Below are positions 37,971 to 45,769 of a DNA stretch of 64,000 nucleotides, piece after piece. The notes beneath the pieces are model-generated. The model saw only the letters and a program-made list of their open reading frames with translations. It was not told the DNA's origin and did no database searches. Origin of the DNA: Thermococcus siculi. GTDB taxonomy: Archaea; Methanobacteriota_B; Thermococci; Thermococcales; Thermococcaceae. Within the stretch, counting starts at the first letter, position 1; each line of letters opens with the position of its first letter. The DNA lies in NCBI RefSeq assembly GCF_002214505.1, contig NZ_CP015103.1, forward strand, positions 1,054,001 through 1,118,000. The letters run 5' to 3'. A program made the position numbers and the translations under genes.

Positions 37971-39183
37971 TTGCCCAGTTGTAGAGGAACACCGCTATCA
38001 GGAGCATTCCGAGGGAGCTAACGGCGAGCCAGGCCATGTCTGGAAGAACTTCACTCGGGGGCCTGTGGTATAGCTCCAGCAGGCGGAGGTCCTTGAGGGC
38101 CCTTCCGAGCGGGAAATAGTTGGCTATCGGCCTCGCCCAGTCGGGCAGTACCGCCACCGGAATCACTATGCCCGCCAGGAAGAGAAGGGGCATCGAGATG
38201 AGGTTTACGAGTGCGTTCGTCGCCTTCATGCTCCTCGTTCCCATCGCTATCGCCAGTCCAAGGCTCATGGAGAACACCGCCGCGAGCACTATGATGAGCC
38301 AGCCGACCAAACCGGGAAAGACGGTCTCACCGAAGACCAGCCTGGAGTAGCCTATGCCTATCAGTATGCTCACCGTTATCACTATGAAGGTCGAGAGCAT
38401 CTTGCCCACGAGAAAGTCCCAGGCGGTTGCTGGAGAGGCCGCTATCCTCCTCAGCGTCCCCTTCTCGATTTCCTCGAAGACCAGGGACGAAACGGTGAGC
38501 ATAGTCGCGAAGAGGAACTGGATACCGATAAAGCTCGTCACGTAGAACTGTATCGGTGACGGAGTTTCGCCTTTCACCTGCTCTTCGTGGAGATCGATGG
38601 GATCGATGAGGCCCACCAGGTAGGCCTCGACCATGGGGAGTGAGAAGCTGGCCGAGACATTTTCCGGGAGGTATTCCTCTATGTAGCCGAGGGTGATGTT
38701 GAGCTTTCTGTAGGCCATCTCCCTCTCGAACTCCGAGAGGAAGCCTTTCACAACGCCGCTTGCTATCTGGTACTCCTGCGGGTCACTCCTGTCAAAGTAG
38801 ACGTAAATTTTCCCCTGCAGTCCGCTGCTCACGTTTTCACCGAAACCCCTGGGAAAGAGAATTAGAACGTCAACTCTCCCGGCCTTTATCGCCTCCAGAC
38901 CGGCGCTCTCGTTGGGGTATCTTGTTATCTGGAAGATGTGAGTCCCCTCGATGGTGATGTTTTCCATTATCTCCACTACGGTGGCGGCGGTGAAGGGAGC
39001 GCTCTCGTTGAAGTAGACAACCCCAACGTTGAGAACAACCGGCGGACTTGAGCCGCCCCATATCCCGCCGAAGAGTGTTATCCACATCAGCGGAAAGACG
39101 AATATCCAGAAGATGGCCATCTTTTCCCGCCTCGTCTCCCTCAGATCCTTCAGGACTATTCCCTTGACGGCCCTCGCCCTCAT
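37954..39183 (-). CDS. ABC-2 type exporter permease
   Basis: A 409-residue permease: one N-terminal membrane segment (IFWIFVFPLMWITLFGGIWG), a large external domain of about 170 residues, and five C-terminal membrane segments. EEIEKGTLRRIAASPATAWDFLVGK is the typical coupling-helix region of ABC-2 exporters of the drug/NatB class. It overlaps the ATPase gene by four bases, so the pair is a unit. The cargo (drug, ion or lipid) is not indicated by the sequence. Confidence 0.87.
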   Translation of the reverse strand: MRARAVKGIVLKDLRETRREKMAIFWIFVFPLMWITLFGGIWGGSSPPVVLNVGVVYFNESAPFTAATVVEIMENITIEGTHIFQITRYPNESAGLEAIKAGRVDVLILFPRGFGENVSSGLQGKIYVYFDRSDPQEYQIASGVVKGFLSEFEREMAYRKLNITLGYIEEYLPENVSASFSLPMVEAYLVGLIDPIDLHEEQVKGETPSPIQFYVTSFIGIQFLFATMLTVSSLVFEEIEKGTLRRIAASPATAWDFLVGKMLSTFIVITVSILIGIGYSRLVFGETVFPGLVGWLIIVLAAVFSMSLGLAIAMGTRSMKATNALVNLISMPLLFLAGIVIPVAVLPDWARPIANYFPLGRALKDLRLLELYHRPPSEVLPDMAWLAVSSLGMLLIAVFLYNWAIRRLQ

Positions 39184-40067
39184 TCCAGTCCCCTCCCCGT
39201 CAGCTTGAGGAACACGTCTTCGAGGGTCGGCTCCTCCACACGGATGCTCCTTATCTCGCTTCCGTTTTCCACGAGAACCTCCACTATTCGGGGCAGAACG
39301 CTCCTGGCGTCCTCCACAGAAACTCTGAGGAAGTTCTCCCGCTCCATCGCCCGGAACTCCTCCATGATGGACTCGGTTCCCCTAAGGATTCCCTCAACGT
39401 GTATCACGCTCTCGTTTCCGGCGAGCCTTTTGAGTTCCTCTGGAGTGCCGACGGCTATGACCCTTCCCTCGTTCATTATCGCCACCCTGTCCGCCAGGGC
39501 CTCCGCCTCCTCCATGTAGTGGGTCGCGAGGAGAACCGTCTTCCCCTCCTCCCTGAAACCCTTTATCAGCTCCCACAGCTCCCGCCTTGAAGGGACGTCC
39601 AGTCCGGTGGACGGTTCGTCCAGGATCAGAAGCTTCGGCTCGTAGAGGAGGGCTATAGCCAGGTTGAGCCTCTTTTTGAAACCGCCGCTCAGCTCCCTCG
39701 CCTTCTTTTTGGCCGGAAGCCCGAACTCCTCAAGGAGTTCCACCACCCTCTCGCCCGGGACGTCGTAGAGGTCCGCGTAGAACTCCAGGTTCTCCCTGAC
39801 GGTGAGGATATCGTACGCCAGGCTCTCCTGGGGGGCGTAACCGATTAGACGGGCCGTCTTCTTGGAGAGTGGCTCGCCAAAGACCCGTATCTTGCCCGAA
39901 TCATAGGAAAGCCCCTCCGCGAGAATCCTCATGAGGGTCGTCTTGCCGGCCCCGTTGGGGCCGAGTAGTGCGAAGACCTCCCCCTCCTCAACCTCAAGGT
40001 CCACCCCCTTGAGCGCGAGGAAATCCCCATAGCTTTTTCTCAGGCCTCTAACTTCCAGGGCCTTCAT
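39180..40067 (-). CDS. ABC transporter ATP-binding protein
   Basis: A 295-residue ATPase with Walker A LLGPNGAGKTTLMR, signature ARELSGGFKKRLNLA, Walker B LLILDEPSTGLD and the switch His in LLATHYMEEA. The domain after residue 215 is a DrrA/NatA-type tail ending TLEDVFLKLTGRGLE. ATG at 40067 follows GGGTGA; an in-frame GTG three codons earlier is possible. It energises the ABC-2 permease encoded next. Confidence 0.92.
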   Translation of the reverse strand: MKALEVRGLRKSYGDFLALKGVDLEVEEGEVFALLGPNGAGKTTLMRILAEGLSYDSGKIRVFGEPLSKKTARLIGYAPQESLAYDILTVRENLEFYADLYDVPGERVVELLEEFGLPAKKKARELSGGFKKRLNLAIALLYEPKLLILDEPSTGLDVPSRRELWELIKGFREEGKTVLLATHYMEEAEALADRVAIMNEGRVIAVGTPEELKRLAGNESVIHVEGILRGTESIMEEFRAMERENFLRVSVEDARSVLPRIVEVLVENGSEIRSIRVEEPTLEDVFLKLTGRGLE

Positions 40068-40129
40068 CCCGCTCACCCAATGAGGGGAAACGCGTTCACA
40101 GGATATAAACCCAGGGGGAATTCTGAAAT

Positions 40130-40906
40130 TCAGAACTGGTTGTAGAGCATCCCGGCGACACTTTTCCTCGGCTTCGAGAAGAGGAGAACGGTAGAAACGC
40201 CCTCTATCCCGTGTTCTTCCGGTGTTACCATGTTCACGTCCTCAAAAAAGATCCTCCCTATGGCGAGCTGTGAAGCAACGTCCCATGGCCTGACCTCAAT
40301 TTCCAGAATCTTCTCGAAACCGGGCACCTTGTAGTATCCACGCTTCTCCATGCCCCTTTCAACGTCATAGCCTTCGTAGAGCGAGATGATGGAGTATCCC
40401 TCCCCCCTGGCCTCAACCCGAAACGGCTGGTAAACCGAGCGGTAGAGAAAGCGGTAGATCCTGTCGGTTTCCTCAACGAAGAACCTTCCGGTGTCACTGA
40501 GAACGAGGGCAACCCCGGCAAAAAGTTTGACGGCCTGAAATGGGTCGAAGTGGGGCATGCTGTGGCCGAAGAGGAGGGCAACCTCATGTTCCTCAACAAG
40601 GGAGGGCAGTTTTAGGACGTCCCCAACCACGGGATTGAGGCTCAGTTGCAGTCCCTCTCTTTCAACCCATTCCACTACTCTCACAAGGTCTTTCTCCCTG
40701 GCCTCCACCAGTGTTAGGTTTGAAGCGGAGAGGGCCTTTGCCGCGGCAACTCCGGCTATGCCTGTCCCGGCGCAGAGGTCGAGAACGCTTGAGGCCTTTC
40801 CGCGACCCTTAAAGAACTCAAATATCGCATGGAACCGTTTCACCGCCCTTTCGTCATCGGGTTCCATCCACCACCTGAAATGGCGGTAAAACTCGTCCAT
40901 GGACAT
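40130..40906 (-). CDS. Class I SAM-dependent methyltransferase
   Basis: A 258-residue protein with the SAM-binding motif I VLDLCAGTGIAGVAAAKAL, acidic loop TLVEAREKDL and motif IV-like ALLFGHSMPHFDPF. The C-terminal half is larger than in the minimal fold, with beta strands likely to set substrate choice. The start follows GGTGG. It is not in an obvious operon, and the substrate (small molecule, lipid or protein) cannot be told. Confidence 0.8.
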   Translation of the reverse strand: MSMDEFYRHFRWWMEPDDERAVKRFHAIFEFFKGRGKASSVLDLCAGTGIAGVAAAKALSASNLTLVEAREKDLVRVVEWVEREGLQLSLNPVVGDVLKLPSLVEEHEVALLFGHSMPHFDPFQAVKLFAGVALVLSDTGRFFVEETDRIYRFLYRSVYQPFRVEARGEGYSIISLYEGYDVERGMEKRGYYKVPGFEKILEIEVRPWDVASQLAIGRIFFEDVNMVTPEEHGIEGVSTVLLFSKPRKSVAGMLYNQF

Positions 40907-41023
40907 TTGACCACCGTGGAAGATAAATGAAATCAGCTTAAAACGTTTGGGCCTCGGCTAACCCTCTTCTCCTCACCGCTCAGCGTGGCTAACGCTCGTC
41001 ATCGGCCGGAAGAAGTTGGGCGA

Positions 41024-41059
41024 ACCTTTTAAAAACCAACCGCCGAAGGAAGAAGGGGG
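41024..41059 (+). promoter_or_regulatory. Orphan + strand promoter before the thymidylate kinase 3' end
   Basis: GCGAACCTTTTAAAAACC (about 41018-41036) is a good BRE/TATA; initiation would fall near 41055, beside AGAAGGGGG then ATG at 41060. The small reading frame from that ATG runs into the antisense of the kinase gene and has no protein-like codon use. No convincing product is seen. Confidence 0.35.
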
Positions 41060-41129
41060 ATGAAGAGCGTTTACCGGTCTGATTCGCTACCGGATGAAGA
41101 GACTGGCACTGGCAGACCCCGCACGATTG

Positions 41130-41747
41130 TCACTTCTTCGAGAGCTCGTGCTCCACCAGCGCGACGATGTCGTTGTGGATGTCCTCGACGCTCGCGAGGG
41201 CGTTCACGATCCTCATCTCCGGGAAGCGCTCTGCCAGCTTGAGGTAGTTCTCGCGCACCCTCTTCTGGAGTTCGGCTATCCTGTCGAACTCGGTCTTTAT
41301 GCTCCTCCCGTTTATGCGCTTCATGCTCTCCTTGACCGGGAGGTCGAGGAGTATAACGAGGTCGGGCCTCACAGCGAAGCGGTTGAGGTCTATGAGCCAT
41401 TCCAGGTCGAGGCCCCTCGCCCACTGGTAGGCGAGTGAGGAGTAGAAGTACCTGTCCGAGATGACGATTTTACCGGCTTCTATTGACGGTTTTATCAGCT
41501 TCGCCACGTGCTCCGCCCTGTCCGCTGCGAAGAGGAGCGCCTCAGCCTCGTGGCTTATCCTGGCACCGTCGATTATGCCCTCCTTCCCACCGGTGAGGAC
41601 GAGCTTCCTGATGAGTTTGCCGAACGCGGTGTCCGTCGGTTCCTTGGTCAGAACGACCTCGTATCCTCTTTCTTCAAACCATTCCGCCAGAAGCTTTGCC
41701 TGAGTTGATTTACCGGCGCCATCGATTCCTTCGATAACAATGAACAT
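41130..41747 (-). CDS. tmk: Thymidylate kinase
   Basis: A 205-residue nucleoside monophosphate kinase: P-loop [18 protein letters not shown] motif [18 protein letters not shown] and lid-type region RSIKTEFDR. It converts dTMP to dTDP. ATG at 41747 starts [15 protein letters not shown], the usual archaeal opening; the open frame begins seven codons earlier, but its ribosome site is the GGGGGTGG further upstream. The gene has no co-directional neighbour closer than about 100 bases. Confidence 0.94.
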   Translation of the reverse strand: MFIVIEGIDGAGKSTQAKLLAEWFEERGYEVVLTKEPTDTAFGKLIRKLVLTGGKEGIIDGARISHEAEALLFAADRAEHVAKLIKPSIEAGKIVISDRYFYSSLAYQWARGLDLEWLIDLNRFAVRPDLVILLDLPVKESMKRINGRSIKTEFDRIAELQKRVRENYLKLAERFPEMRIVNALASVEDIHNDIVALVEHELSKK

Positions 41748-41853
41748 TCCCACAGGTGCCACCCCCAAAACGAACGGAGGGATGTCGCGGAGTACCTTTT
41801 TAACACTTTTCCGTGAGGATTTTTTTGAGAGGGTTTAAAAAGAACCCAAAAAA

Positions 41854-42561
41854 TCAGAGGTTCTTCTTCATGTGATCGAGCAACCTCCACATGCTTCCGA
41901 ACTCGAGCTGCTCACCGTCCCTGTGGAACTCGACGATGCCCTCCGGCCTGAATCTCAGCCCGAAGTCGTACTCGCCCTTCTGGAGCTTGTGGAGGAAGAC
42001 CTCCTTCGGCTTCGGCGGCAGGTAGCTGGTCATCATGTCGTTGATCAGCTCGACCTCGAAGCCGAAGTGGTCGCTCATGCGCGGGAAGAACAGCACCGCG
42101 GGGGTGTTCATGGCATCTACCAGGGCCTTGCCCTCAACGCGGAAGTTGTAGTGCTTGAAGACCTCGTGGAGGAAGTCGTCGAGGGCGTTGGGGTAGTAGA
42201 CCGTCGCGCCTATGTCGTTCGGGTGGGCCTCTATGAAGCTCCTGCTCTCCAGTATGGCGTCTATCTCGTCCCCGTCTATGCCGCTGACGTAAACGCGGAC
42301 GCCGTTGTAGTAGTAGACGTACGCCAGCGGGAGGCCCTTCCTGTGGGCGAAGTCCTTGAGGGCTATGAGGGGAATGAGCCTGACGTCCATTATGGTTGAT
42401 CCCGTGCTGACTATGCCAACGACCATGGCGCGCTTCCCGTACCTCGATATGGCCCTTCCGTCCCTTCCGACTATTATAGTGCCGTGGGATATCGTTCCTA
42501 TGGCCCTCCCGAGAAGGGCCAGCTCTTCGGGGTTGAACCTCGGGGAATGGTATACCTCCAT
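41854..42561 (-). CDS. Truncated, probably inactive phosphohexomutase relative
   Basis: A 235-residue protein that follows the start of phosphomannomutase/phosphoglucomutase (IIVGRDGRAISRYG, as in VGRDTR of the family) but lacks key parts. The phosphoserine loop (TASHNP) is replaced by LAYVYYYNGVRVYV. The metal-binding DGDxDR is missing; the equivalent stretch reads YDFGLRFRPEGIVEFHRDGE. Length is about half of the usual 450 residues. The ATG at 42561 follows GAGGTGG. It begins about ten bases after the stop of a sugar nucleotidyltransferase, so a regulatory or sugar-binding role for that enzyme is a fair guess, no more. Confidence 0.7.
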   Translation of the reverse strand: MEVYHSPRFNPEELALLGRAIGTISHGTIIVGRDGRAISRYGKRAMVVGIVSTGSTIMDVRLIPLIALKDFAHRKGLPLAYVYYYNGVRVYVSGIDGDEIDAILESRSFIEAHPNDIGATVYYPNALDDFLHEVFKHYNFRVEGKALVDAMNTPAVLFFPRMSDHFGFEVELINDMMTSYLPPKPKEVFLHKLQKGEYDFGLRFRPEGIVEFHRDGEQLEFGSMWRLLDHMKKNL

Positions 42562-42571
42562 CTCCACCACC

Positions 42572-43657
42572 TCAATCCGGCAGTACTATACTCTCCTTTC
42601 CAATCCTCGACTCCACCCATATCTTGACGTTGGAGCCGATCTTGCTGAAGTCTTCGATGAGCGTGTTGTCACCCACAACGCTTCCGGGCTGAATCACAAC
42701 GCCCTTTCCAATCCGGACGTTTTCGCCTATTATCGCTTCCCTTATCTCGGCGCCCTCCTCTATTACGGCGCCTGAAAATATCACCGAACGCTCTATTTTA
42801 ACGTTTCGGCCTATCTCGACGTCATCGCCGAGAACCGCGAAGCCCCTGACCTCCGGCCGTCTCAGGATGCAGCGCCTCCCAGTGACTATGGCCCCCCCGT
42901 ACTCCAGGTTCCCCTTTAGGCCCTCAGTCCTCAGGCCCGGCAGGAGCAGCCTGCCAAGGAATACGTCCTCCGTAGCCTGGAGGTAGCTCGAGGGCCTTCC
43001 CACATCATTCCAGTACTCGCTGAAGGGGAACCCGTAGAGGGGTAGATCGTTCTCCAGCATCCTCGGAAAGAGGTCCTTGGAAAAGTCGAAGTTCTTCGCC
43101 TTCGGAACCAGATCGAAGGCCTCAGGCTCGAAGACGTAGATGCCCGCGTTGACAAGGTTGCTGAAGGCCTCCTCCGGCTTCGGCTTCTCCTTGAAGCGCA
43201 GTATCCTGCCATCGTCGTTGATGATGGCTATCCCGTACTGGGTTGGGTCTTCGACCTGCGAGAGGGCTATGGTCGCGAGGGCGTTCTTCTTCCTGTGATA
43301 TTCCAGGAGGGCCTTTAAGTCCAGGTTTGTGAGGACGTCGCTCGAAACCACGAAGAAGGTATCGTCCATGTGTTTGACGACCTTCTTGGTCGCTCCAGCC
43401 GTTCCGAGCTTTATGTTGTCCCCGTTGGAGTAGTGTATCTCGATCCCCCACCCGCTTCCATCGCCGAAGTAGTTCATTATCCTCTCTTTGAGGTAGCCGA
43501 CGAGGACGTAGACCTCATCGACCCCGGCCTCTATGAGATTCTGAAGGGCGTACTCCATAAGCGGTTTGTTGAAGAAGGGTATCATGGGCTTCGGCCGGTA
43601 CACCGTTAGGGGAAGCAGGCGGGTTCCCTTGCCGCCCGCCAGTACGACTGCCTTCAT
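42572..43657 (-). CDS. Sugar-phosphate nucleotidyltransferase with left-handed beta-helix domain
   Basis: A 361-residue enzyme: N-terminal nucleotidyltransferase domain (AVVLAGGKGTRLLPLTVYRPKPMIPFFNKP) joined to C-terminal hexapeptide repeats (IGRNVKIERSVIFSGAVIEEGAEIREAIIG...). This is the mannose-1-phosphate guanylyltransferase/glucose-1-phosphate thymidylyltransferase group and should make an NDP-sugar for glycans. The ATG at 43657 follows GGGGTGG. A TATA-like AAAGTATATTAAC lies at about 43690-43703. A GTGATA half-site like the TGM lies between it and the start. Nucleotide choice cannot be told by eye. Confidence 0.85.
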   Translation of the reverse strand: MKAVVLAGGKGTRLLPLTVYRPKPMIPFFNKPLMEYALQNLIEAGVDEVYVLVGYLKERIMNYFGDGSGWGIEIHYSNGDNIKLGTAGATKKVVKHMDDTFFVVSSDVLTNLDLKALLEYHRKKNALATIALSQVEDPTQYGIAIINDDGRILRFKEKPKPEEAFSNLVNAGIYVFEPEAFDLVPKAKNFDFSKDLFPRMLENDLPLYGFPFSEYWNDVGRPSSYLQATEDVFLGRLLLPGLRTEGLKGNLEYGGAIVTGRRCILRRPEVRGFAVLGDDVEIGRNVKIERSVIFSGAVIEEGAEIREAIIGENVRIGKGVVIQPGSVVGDNTLIEDFSKIGSNVKIWVESRIGKESIVLPD

Positions 43658-43798
43658 CGCGGGCACCACCCCAATGTATCACTCCCAGTTAATATACTTT
43701 GCGATTCCTCCATCGCTGAACTCATAGATGCATCAACGTACGTAATTACTCGACAAACTATTTTAAGGCATCGCTCAACTCATTCCGGAGGCGATACC

Positions 43799-45673
43799 AT
43801 GGAACCCCTTGAGAGGCTTGAAAAGCTCCTCGATAAAGAGCAGTTCGAGAAGATAAAGGCGATAGACAACCCCGAGCTGCACGCTTTTCTGGCGGAATGG
43901 ATCGAGTGGCTTGAACCCGAAAAGGTCTTCGTCTGCACGGACAGCGAAGAGGATGAGGCCTACGTCAAATGGAAGGCCCTCTACTACGGCGAAGAAAAGA
44001 TGCTCGAGATGCCGAACCACACCGTTCACTACGACAACTACTACGACCAGGCCAGGGACAAGGCCAACACCGCCATTCTCCTCCCCGGAGGCAAAAAGCT
44101 CCCCTACATCAACACGAAGGACCGCGATGAAGGCTTAAGGGAGATACGCGAGCTGATGAGGGGCGTCATGAGGGGCAAGGAGCTGTTCGTCTGCTTCTTC
44201 ACGCTCGGCCCGAGGAACTCGATATTCACGATCCCAGCAGTTCAGCTCACCGATTCCGCCTACGTCGCCCACTCCGAGTTCATCCTGTACAGAAAGGGTT
44301 ACGAGGAGTTTAGAAGACTGGGCAGAAGCGCTCGCTTCTTCCGCTTCGTCCACAGCGAGGGCGAACTCGACGAGAGAAAGACGAGCAAGAACCTCGATAA
44401 GAGGAGGATCTACATCGACCTCATGGACGAGACCGTTTACTCAGTCAACACCCAGTACGGTGGAAACACAATCGGTTTGAAGAAGCTCGCATTCAGGCTC
44501 ACCATTAAGAGGGCCGTCGAGGAGGGCTGGCTGAGCGAGCACATGTTCCTGATGCGCGTGAACGGCCCCAACGGCAGGAAGACCTACTTCACCGGCGCCT
44601 ATCCGAGCATGTGCGGAAAGACCTCGACTGCAATGATAAGCTGGGAGAACATAGTGGGTGACGATCTGAGCTTCATTCTGCCAGTTAACGGAGTAGCCAG
44701 GGGGGCGAACGTCGAGAAGGGCGTCTTTGGAATCATCCAGGGCGTTAACCCGGAGGACGACCCGATAATCTGGCAGGTTCTCCACTCCCCGGTGGAGATA
44801 ATCTTCTCAAACGTCCTCGTCAAGGACGGGAAGCCCTACTGGAACGACATGGGCGTTCCGATTCCAGATGAAGGCGAGAACCACAGCGGAAAGTGGTGGC
44901 GCGGAAAGAAGGATGCAGAGGGCAACGAGATCCCCCCGAGCCACAAGAACGCGCGCTTCACCGTTTCGCTTGAGCACTTCCCCAATGCAGACCTCGAGGC
45001 CCTTGAGAACCCGTGCGGTGTGGAAGTCGGAGGAATGATATTCGGCGGAAGAGATGCCGACACCTGGCCTCCGGTGAGGGAAGCTTTTGACTGGAAGCAC
45101 GGCGTCATAACCATGGGTGCCGCTCTGGAGAGCGAAACAACAGCGGCAACCCTCGGAAAGGAAGGAGTTAGAGCCTTCAACCCCATGGCCATCCTCGACT
45201 TCATGAGCGTCCACCTCGGCGACTACCTGAGGAACTACCTCGACTTCGAGAAGCGCGTTAGGAAGACGCCGAAGATCTTCGCCGTCAACTACTTCCTCCG
45301 CGATGAAAACGGGGAGTGGCTCAACCACAAGCTCGACAAGGCAGTCTGGCTCAAGTGGATGGAGCTTCGCGTACACGGCGACGTCGATGCTATAGAGACA
45401 CCCATCGGCTACATCCCGAAGTACGAGGACTTAGCCAGACTCTTCAGGGAGGTCCTCAACAAGGAGTACACCCGGGAAGCCTACGAGAAGCAGTTCACGG
45501 TTAGGATCCCCGAGCTGCTCGCCAAGATAGACCGCATCGAAGAAATTTACAGGAAGCTCGATAACGTGCCGGAGGAGCTGTTCAGGATCCTTGAGGAAGA
45601 GAGGGAGAGATTGCTTGAGGCTAGGGAGAAGTACGGCGACTACATCAGCCCCTTTGCCCTCGAGGGTTCCTGA
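43799..45673 (+). CDS. pckG: Phosphoenolpyruvate carboxykinase (GTP)
   Basis: A 624-residue GTP-type PEPCK that interconverts oxaloacetate and PEP. The nucleotide-binding loop with the active-site cysteine is YPSMCGKTSTAMI, and MIFGGRDADTWPPVREAF and ALESETTAAT are further family blocks. ATG follows GGAGGCGA. A TATA-like ACTATTTTAAGG lies at about 43756-43767. In Thermococcales the enzyme works at the gluconeogenic/anaplerotic branch point, and it stands next to maltodextrin phosphorylase here as part of central carbon metabolism. Confidence 0.95.
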   Translation: MEPLERLEKLLDKEQFEKIKAIDNPELHAFLAEWIEWLEPEKVFVCTDSEEDEAYVKWKALYYGEEKMLEMPNHTVHYDNYYDQARDKANTAILLPGGKKLPYINTKDRDEGLREIRELMRGVMRGKELFVCFFTLGPRNSIFTIPAVQLTDSAYVAHSEFILYRKGYEEFRRLGRSARFFRFVHSEGELDERKTSKNLDKRRIYIDLMDETVYSVNTQYGGNTIGLKKLAFRLTIKRAVEEGWLSEHMFLMRVNGPNGRKTYFTGAYPSMCGKTSTAMISWENIVGDDLSFILPVNGVARGANVEKGVFGIIQGVNPEDDPIIWQVLHSPVEIIFSNVLVKDGKPYWNDMGVPIPDEGENHSGKWWRGKKDAEGNEIPPSHKNARFTVSLEHFPNADLEALENPCGVEVGGMIFGGRDADTWPPVREAFDWKHGVITMGAALESETTAATLGKEGVRAFNPMAILDFMSVHLGDYLRNYLDFEKRVRKTPKIFAVNYFLRDENGEWLNHKLDKAVWLKWMELRVHGDVDAIETPIGYIPKYEDLARLFREVLNKEYTREAYEKQFTVRIPELLAKIDRIEEIYRKLDNVPEELFRILEEERERLLEAREKYGDYISPFALEGS

Positions 45674-45739
45674 CCCCTTTTCTTCCCACTTTCGTCATCT
45701 GACGAGCGGCAAGACTTTTTAAGGTCGGGAACGACCAAG

Positions 45740-45756
45740 TATCACCCACGATGATA
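45740..45756 (+). promoter_or_regulatory. TGM-like operator (TrmBL1/Tgr site) of the phosphorylase gene
   Basis: TATCAC-CCACG-ATGATA differs by one base from the Thermococcales glycolytic motif TATCAC-N5-GTGATA bound by TrmBL1/Tgr. It lies downstream of the TATA-like GACTTTTTAAGG (about 45711-45724), the position linked with repression when maltodextrin is absent. A small hairpin GGTCG-GGAA-CGACC (45723-45736) sits between them. Confidence 0.7.
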
Positions 45757-45769
45757 TAAGGTGGTTGCC

